This document shows, in pieces, positions 60,401 to 64,000 of a stretch of DNA of 64,000 nucleotides (positions are counted from its first letter, which is position 1; each line of letters opens with the position of its first letter). The DNA comes from Hetaerina americana (Eukaryota > Arthropoda > Insecta > Odonata > Calopterygidae). The notes under the pieces are model-generated. The model was not told the DNA's origin. It was given only the letters and a program-made list of their open reading frames with translations, and did not search any database. The stretch covers positions 1,240,001 through 1,304,000 of the forward strand of contig JAKTNV010000078.1 of assembly GCA_022747635.1 (NCBI GenBank), in the 5' to 3' direction. Position numbers and translations under genes: made by a program.

Positions 60401-60614
60401 TTTCCCATCTCACCAAAAGGAGATACTCCAGGCGCTGGGAAGAAAGCGGTTAATGGAGGCAAGGAATTCTGGGGCTCGTGGAGGCAGTCGGAAAGGCATC
60501 TCTAGAAGCAGTACCAAAGCACCCAGCACTCCATCACCAGCCTCCACCAAGAGCTCTCCACCAGCCCTCGGAAAAGGTCACTCCAAGGATGAAATCCAGA
60601 TAGAGAATGAAAAG
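48343..60614 (+). CDS. Cngl: cyclic nucleotide-gated channel gene, 3' part (8 exons)
   Basis: Eight exons with consistent phases join into 282 codons without a stop. They encode, in order, transmembrane helix S6, the C-linker, the complete cyclic-nucleotide-binding domain (phosphate-cassette motif GDFFGEIGIL and the Arg-Thr-Ala of KRTADVRS) and the beginning of a Ser/Thr/Pro-rich tail. CNG channels are plasma-membrane cation channels opened by cGMP or cAMP. The insert GRIQGGGDINTALGLLPDKL in the C-linker and the tail ILQALGRKRLMEAR fit the insect Cngl (CNG channel-like) protein rather than typical alpha subunits. The naming rests on memory of the family, so the CNG call is firm and the Cngl call likely. 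S1-S5 and pore are upstream; the C-terminus is incomplete. Introns range from 389 to about 3600 bp. Confidence 0.93.
48402..48790 (+). other. intron
   Basis: 389 bp, gtgagt to tgtag. Nothing recognised inside. Confidence 0.85.
48791..48852 (+). CDS. Cngl: CNG channel exon: start of C-linker
   Basis: Encodes QVGNVITNRNANRLEFERLL, the A' helix region after S6. The first two bases complete the Gly codon begun in the previous exon. The donor is gtaaga and the exon ends on a codon boundary. Confidence 0.92.
48980..49045 (+). repeat. intronic hairpin
   Basis: Arms at 48980-49004 and 49022-49045 (ggtcagcgc... and ...gcgctgacc) pair over about 24 bases with one bulge and a 17-base loop, inside the 913-bp intron 48853-49765. 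The stem length fits a MITE remnant or a small-RNA precursor. No other evidence separates these. Confidence 0.65.
49766..49854 (+). CDS. Cngl: CNG channel exon: C-linker
   Basis: Encodes DGAKTYMRHHKVPGDMKRRV and then LRWYDYSWS, the B'-C' helices of the C-linker with the conserved RVLRWYDYSW that couples ligand binding to the gate. It ends with two bases of an Arg codon; the donor is gtgaga. Confidence 0.94.
49855..50719 (+). other. intron (first part)
   Basis: Beginning of the 3593-bp intron 49855-53447. On its minus strand at about 50340-50405 there is a weak resemblance to the Penelope-like tail layout (see findings). Otherwise AT-rich. Confidence 0.6.
50720..51300 (-). pseudogene. degenerate, internally deleted mariner in CNG intron
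   Basis: Several broken minus-strand frames read as mariner transposase. One gives GKLVPNVLTDDQEQSRVSAC and KYFLQRIATI, the segment just before the first catalytic Asp. It jumps directly to YLLFPKVKSSLKGHHHW and AVKEAYTHILKDL, the segment just after the third Asp, and then MYFEEFGGIVPISEK at the C-terminus. The whole catalytic core is missing and stops interrupt the frames. No intact inverted repeats were found. It is an old insertion within the intron. Confidence 0.8.
51301..52678 (+). other. intron (middle part)
   Basis: AT-rich. Part of 51300-51530 may be further mariner-derived sequence, but I cannot align it confidently. Confidence 0.5.
52679..52823. mobile_element. small hairpin-bearing insertion with 10-bp direct repeats
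   Basis: ttatcataaa occurs at 52679-52688 and 52814-52823 and brackets 125 bases. Inside, ggatccaagctgcttccg pairs with cggaagcagcatggatcc, and inner arms ttgattgtt and aacaatcaa pair around a 12-base loop. The layout suggests a non-autonomous insertion. The inverted repeat does not reach the right-hand boundary, so it is not a simple terminal-repeat MITE. Family unknown. Confidence 0.6.
53448..53553 (+). CDS. Cngl: CNG channel exon: C-linker, D'-F' helices
   Basis: The acceptor is cctaaag. The first base completes the Arg codon, then GRIQGGGDINTALGLLPDKL and KTELALHVNLSVLKK. LLPDKLKTELALHVN is the strongly conserved CNG segment leading into the nucleotide-binding domain. The Gly-rich insert is what makes me favour Cngl. 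The donor is gtaaat, on a codon boundary. Confidence 0.94.
53554..55210 (+). other. intron
   Basis: 1657 bp of AT-rich DNA; no element recognised. Confidence 0.7.
55211..55365 (+). CDS. Cngl: CNG channel exon: start of nucleotide-binding domain
   Basis: Encodes VTIFQECQPEFLHDLVLKMK, then AYIFTPGDLICRKGEVAREM and FIIADGILEVM. This is the A helix and the first beta strands of the binding domain, with the usual PGDxICRKGExxREMFII pattern. It ends two bases into the next codon; the donor is gtaata. Confidence 0.94.
55366..55791 (+). other. intron
   Basis: 426 bp, gtaata to tttgcag. Nothing recognised. Confidence 0.85.
55792..55875 (+). CDS. Cngl: CNG channel exon: phosphate-binding cassette
   Basis: Encodes SETGRVLTTMKAGDFFGEIG followed by ILNLDGLN. 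FGE-I-L is the cassette that grips the cyclic nucleotide ribose and phosphate; the conserved Gly-Glu pair is intact. It ends within a Lys codon; the donor is gtgagt. Confidence 0.94.
55876..56768 (+). other. intron
   Basis: 893 bp, AT-rich, acceptor atttccag. Nothing recognised. Confidence 0.75.
56769..56865 (+). CDS. Cngl: CNG channel exon: end of binding domain
   Basis: Encodes RTADVRSVGYSELFSLSRED and VLAAMKDYPEAQ. The Arg-Thr-Ala contacts the nucleotide phosphate in characterised CNG channels and is intact. GYSELFSLSREDVLAAMKDYPEA leads into the C helix. The donor is CAG/gtcaaa, weaker than the other donors of this gene. Reading past it gives a stop two codons later. Confidence 0.93.
56866..57459 (+). 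other. intron (first part)
   Basis: Start of the 3554-bp intron 56866-60419; no element recognised in this part. Confidence 0.6.
57460..57785 (+). mobile_element. probable RTE/BovB-like non-LTR retroelement, 5' fragment
   Basis: Near 57702 the frame MMRIGTSNVRM strongly resembles the start of the endonuclease of RTE/BovB-like elements (usually RIGTWNVR-, here Trp replaced by Ser), followed within a few codons by a stop. The preceding 200 bases (with ggcactattccctggagtgg) have the look of its 5' region. This rests on one short motif, so it is tentative. Confidence 0.4.
58255..58360 (+). mobile_element. degenerate Penelope-like element tail
   Basis: The order of words (tataaagct..., ctccatagctcacctgatga, aaacctaggtcatgg, cgtggaagaacaaagt) parallels the tails at 33060-33165 and 28472-28540, with substitutions throughout. 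It is an old copy inside the last recognised CNG intron. There is no coding sequence and no target duplication that I could see. Confidence 0.65.
58291..58323 (+). ncRNA. decayed hammerhead ribozyme motif
   Basis: CTGATGA (58291-58297) and a perfect stem gactt-tgt-aagtc are kept, and CCTAGGTC follows. The GAAAC box has become AAAAC, losing an essential core G. Expected to be inactive. Confidence 0.6.
58361..60419 (+). other. intron (last part)
   Basis: AT-rich DNA ending in the acceptor caccaaaag, which is purine-rich and a weak splice acceptor. The upstream tract ccatttcccatctcac supplies pyrimidines. No element recognised. Confidence 0.6.
60420..60614 (+). CDS. Cngl: CNG channel exon: C helix and Ser/Pro-rich tail
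   Basis: Encodes EILQALGRKRLMEARNSGAR, completing the C helix after the previous exon's PEAQ, then a low-complexity Gly/Ser/Arg and Ser/Thr/Pro region and HSKDEIQIENEK. The exon ends on a codon boundary at the donor gtaaat; without splicing the frame closes after nine more codons. The tail is likely cytoplasmic and disordered. The continuing exons are presumably beyond the window or not recognisable. Confidence 0.9.
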
Positions 60615-60739
60615 GTAAATTTAATGAGAGATTCTTCCTGTTTTTAAACTTCAATTATTCAAATTTAAGTAGTGCAATATTTCTCCTATTAGCTGGAGTA
60701 TGAATTGGTAATGAATATTTGTTGTAACTCTAACAAAAT

Positions 60740-61245
60740 ACAAGGAGTGCTCCTCTCTGCATTTCCGGGTTCTCCATTCACGTTGATTGTCTTTTGGTGA
60801 GAACAGATTTGCTGGCCATCCTGCCTGCGACTTCAGGTCAAAGGTATTTTTCGAAGCTTTCTTGTCCACCTCATATATGGCTGGTAGTCAAGTACTGTGC
60901 TCTGATTGGATAGTCCTTTTCTACTAACTGTTCAATGGATATCTATTGTTCCTGTTGATATTTCCTGGTCTTTTTAGGATTTCAAGTGCCTCACGGATTT
61001 GCCGGGGGAAGTAGCACTTGTCCTTTGCTCCCCTGACATCGATGACGTGACTCGGCTTACTCCAAGCATTCTCAGTGATGGCTGATTGGTTAAATTGTTT
61101 CTTTTCCGTCGCCCCGCAATAATCTTTAATCCCTATTATGAGTGATCTGAAGGTTTCCCCAATGTAAGATCTGCCACATAAGCATTGCACTGTGTATATG
61201 TCTTCTGATAGCACCTTAAGGACGTTGTCTTTTGGTCCATGAAAG
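60740..61245 (-). pseudogene. GIY-YIG endonuclease fragment of a retroelement
   Basis: The minus-strand frame (61214 to 60924, with in-frame sequence from about 61240) reads SEDIYTVQCLCGRSYIGETF, then after 40 residues CYFPRQIREALEILKRPGNI and NRNNRYPLNS before two stops. DIY for GIY, YIG, the CLC pair, the Arg after YIGET and the Glu in REALEI are the family hallmarks. NxNRxxxYPLN is a familiar end of arthropod retroelement endonucleases of this type. Recognisable coding continues past the stops to about 60740. The RT part is absent. Probably Penelope-like, but a different subfamily from 32180-33185. Confidence 0.75.
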
Positions 61246-61253
61246 AGGCTATT

Positions 61254-61475
61254 TTATGTTAATGCTGGGAAAACCTTCGCAGGAAAATACAAGGATAAGT
61301 CAATACAAAACTCATAAAACTGGATAGAGGCAATAATAATGAAAGTAACTTCCTGAAATTTATTTTGCTTTTCTGCATATTTGCCCTGTACATTCAGACA
61401 TCCCAAATTTATACAAGTCCTTGATAGCTGGAAGCAAAGAAGTCTTTTATTATTATTATATAAATCTCGTTGCAA
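61254..61475 (-). pseudogene. possible start of a non-LTR ORF2 endonuclease
   Basis: The frame contains INLGCLNVQGKYAEKQNKFQ, which resembles the opening of an APE-type endonuclease (LN-R/QG-KxxE). It directly follows the ORF1 remnant on the same strand, as ORF2 does in CR1-like elements. The remainder is missing. Low certainty. Confidence 0.35.
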
Positions 61476-61501
61476 CTAGGCAATTGTCCTGGACGCAACG
61501 T

Positions 61502-62335
61502 TCAAGTCTGGCTTGTAGAGCCACTGGACAACACATTGATCACTCTGTTTGCCTTTTTAAATTTCTTCTTTCCTGCCATGGCCAAATCCCATACCAATCC
61601 AACCACCTTCACCTGTTCACCTGTTTTGGCTCTTTGGACATCGTTTGTGCCGAAATGTAGGATCACCACTTCCTCTTCCCACTCACCCTCCATCTCCTGA
61701 ATTTTGCGTTACAATTACTCCGTTTTTATAGCTGGGAAGCAATTTACCTTTGCCCCTCCTTCCTTGCTAACTTCTCCACTGAATCTCATGATAGAATCCC
61801 CCCTGATCCTTGCCTTTGTTTTATTCGGCTTTGGTACACACATTCCTTGTGGATGTGGTGGACCTTGCCTAACTGAATTTCCTTCACTTGTGCTGCCTCC
61901 TCCACACAAATCTGCACTGCGGCGTTTTTCAGGTAATCTTGTTTCCGTGCATCTATTCCTTATCCTGTCTCTAACAGCCTTATATTGGTCACACTTGTTA
62001 TCTAGTTGACATTTTAACCTATCATTTTTATCCTTCAGGGCTGCTATTACTTCCTTAGCCATTTGCAATACACTCCTAAGCTTTTTTATCATAGAGTCTT
62101 TCTTACCTAGTTCATTTGAAACACTCTTTTCACATTCTTCGCTCTTCCAACCTTCTTGAATACACATTTTCATGGTCTTCTTATTGCACTTTAAGTGAAA
62201 CCAACATCCATAATCCGTACATCAGGTATCGTTTTTTAAATACCTTTAACAGACCTTGCACTTAATCACCTCTTCACCCTCTGAAATGACCTCCCAGGGA
62301 TTTTGACCACAAACTTTCACTTCCTCGGAACAATG
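61502..62335 (-). pseudogene. CR1-like non-LTR ORF1: PHD-type finger, coiled coil, esterase-like domain
   Basis: Reading from 62330 down, one frame gives paired Cys and His residues (VIKCKVC, then CWFHLKC and GWKSEEC) in PHD-finger order, although a stop and frame shift break it before the Met at 62173. Then comes a charged coiled-coil-like stretch (KKLRSVLQMAKEVIAALKDK), a Gly/Ser-rich linker, and RGDSIMRFSGEVSKEGGAKV, the Ser block of an SGNH/esterase-like domain. After another break, EEVVILHFGTNDVQRAKTGE supplies the GTND block. PHD plus esterase in ORF1 is the known arrangement of CR1-like elements. Breaks near 61700-61715 make it a pseudogene. Confidence 0.75.
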
Positions 62336-62429
62336 AGAAAACACATCTCCTCTCGAAGACCGTGTACAAGTTAGTTTTTTGTGAGGGTTTTTGTGTAAGA
62401 GTAGTTTTTTTTTCTAAGACAGGCAAGGA

Positions 62430-62605
62430 GTAACCTTTTGGACTACGGCATCATCATTTTCAAAATTTCGGCCAGCCAATTAAAATTTATAGGTCTGATC
62501 AGATGAAAATCACTGAGGGCTAAGTCAGGACTGTATGGTGAATGTTCCAAGTGTCCCCAATGAAATGTTCATAACAGCTCATGTGTTGGTTTCACTGATG
62601 TTTGC
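62430..62605 (-). pseudogene. mariner/Tc1-like transposase fragment, degenerate
   Basis: The minus strand around 62550-62460 reads LEHSPYSPDLALSDFHLIRP, the segment with the third catalytic Asp in mariner-type transposases (usually PPYSPDLAPSDFHLF). Stops surround it and no inverted repeats were located. It lies directly beside the CR1-like remnant. Confidence 0.65.
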
Positions 62606-62749
62606 AACTTATTGACTTACTGAAGTTGGCTTTAACCTCGTGGACAGTGGCGCCTCGTGCACGACTACGAATGCATGTGACATTGTATGTACGGTATTTC
62701 CTCATAACATCTAGTTCCTTTAAAAGCCCCAAAATTTCAGAGTTTAAGA

Positions 62750-62840
62750 GGACGCCTCGGTAGCTTAAGTGGCTAAAGCACTCGACCGGATAATGAGTCA
62801 GACCTTATCAACCTGCAAGTTACTGTTGCGGCATCTCCCG
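62750..62840 (+). repeat. tRNA-derived SINE head
   Basis: gcctcggtagcttaagtggc and taaagcactcgaccgg form an A-box-like head. The B box expected about 35 bases on is degraded (cctgcaagtta). No cloverleaf can be completed. Confidence 0.5.
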
Positions 62841-64000
62841 CAGTTCCTTTGGAATTTACCCGCATTTATTAAATAGTTGCATTTTTTTGAGTTCATAATT
62901 AAGAAAATTAATCTGAATATATAGCAAGCAGTTTATATGAGGTAGACTTTATAGCAGGCAATACAGCATATTAGGTAGGTTATACCAGCAAGCAATAACA
63001 ATTGAGCAGTGAATTGAACTCTGAACAATTGAACTCTGTTCACATTATCTTCTTTATTTTAAAAAAAACCATAGTTAAAATTCCTCTCTGATTTTGGAAT
63101 TTTTCCCACTTTTCTGAACAGCAGACTGTATTTAGCCTCCTATATATGTTACTTTTCACTTCTATACCCTTATTTTAATATTTTCAAATGCATATACATA
63201 GTTATAATTTAATATCAGAATACATATTTATAATTTTTCACACTGATTCCAAGAAATATTTTCTCTACCCATTATTCACAGGGAAAAACCATTGTCCCAA
63301 TTTATATCACTACCTTCTTACCATACCACTAATCAAACAAATATCATGTTTATTCTTTTAGTTATTTCCCTAATTTTTTGGATTGACATTTCATATCCAA
63401 TATTGTAGCCTCAAATTTTGCAACAGGAATAATTTTTCGCCAACCTTTTAAACCTCAGCTGTGAGAAAATCTTTGTGGAGAGAGAATGGCAAATTTTGCC
63501 AAGAAACAATATTAGTCATGAAAGTGTAATACTTCACATTGCAATCAACTCTAGAGGTACTGCCATGAATTAAAAAATCACATCAAGATTTATTACCTCT
63601 TGGAGTATTTAAAAAAGTACCATATGCATACTTACTCGTATATGTGTGCGATCCTTATATATTTTTGAATAGATAAAGACCTTAAATTCAGTAAAATGGA
63701 GATAGCTGATGAGAAGAGTTGATAGGGGTTAAGCAAACAAAAAGAGTCAACAATTACCCCAATTTATCGGTGGGACAAAGGGTATTTTTAATTTAGAGCC
63801 AGTAAAGTAATTTTAAGTCATAACAACAAACTCAGGGCTACAAAACATCCCTCTCATCTTAAACAACCTGAAACCTACTTCTTTCCAAAGCAGCCCTAGG
63901 TAACATTAGAGTTCAAACAGGCTTTCTTTACTCCCCAGAGAGTAACAATTAAACTGGGTAATGAGAGCATCAAGGGTGTGCTCATGAGCAAAGAGTTCTA
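62841..64000. other. non-coding, nothing recognised
   Basis: AT-rich DNA to the end of the window. If the channel gene continues, this is intron. Confidence 0.5.

Overview
This is a stretch of a eukaryotic nuclear genome, AT-rich and gene-poor. It is almost certainly from an arthropod and most likely an insect. The evidence is spliced exons of a cyclic nucleotide-gated (CNG) channel very close to the insect Cngl type, several mariner transposons, tRNA-derived SINEs and Penelope-like retroelements. There is no bacterial-style gene organisation. Most long open frames are chance products of pyrimidine- or purine-rich islands or of TA repeats.

The only host protein gene I can defend is on the + strand at 48343-60614. 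Eight exons encode, without a gap, the last transmembrane helix (S6), the C-linker, the cyclic-nucleotide-binding domain and the start of a Ser/Thr/Pro-rich tail. S1-S5 and the pore loop must lie upstream, and the rest of the C-terminus probably lies beyond base 64000. I found no upstream exon in 1-48342, so that part is either a very large intron or intergenic DNA.

The rest is transposon archaeology. Mariner-type remnants lie at 8647-9585, 10019-10771, 17882-18692, 33560-33687, 50720-51300 and 62430-62600; all lack part or all of the catalytic core. The 17882-18692 copy has a paralogous empty site at about 19150-19283, which fixes its ends and its TA duplication. The 10019-10771 copy sits inside an older short inverted-repeat element. 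A minus-strand cluster at 60740-62330 holds a GIY-YIG endonuclease fragment next to a CR1-like ORF1 (PHD-type finger plus SGNH/esterase-like segment).

The most interesting signal is a set of Penelope-like elements (PLEs) whose tails carry hammerhead-ribozyme motifs. One 5'-truncated PLE (32180-33185, 12-bp target duplication) encodes the RT C-terminus and a GIY-YIG endonuclease, followed by a hammerhead core. Two other insertions are almost nothing but two such tails joined head to head: 28392-28595 with a 14-bp target duplication, and about 12394-12650 embedded in TA repeats. A degenerate tail lies in a Cngl intron at 58255-58360. In all three inverted cases one arm is full length and the other lacks the outermost 30-45 bases, and the junction of both tail-only copies falls in or at the ribozyme core.

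About ten GC-richer pyrimidine/purine-skewed islands (300-850 bp) punctuate the first 47 kb. They may be regulatory, but nothing in them is a recognisable gene.
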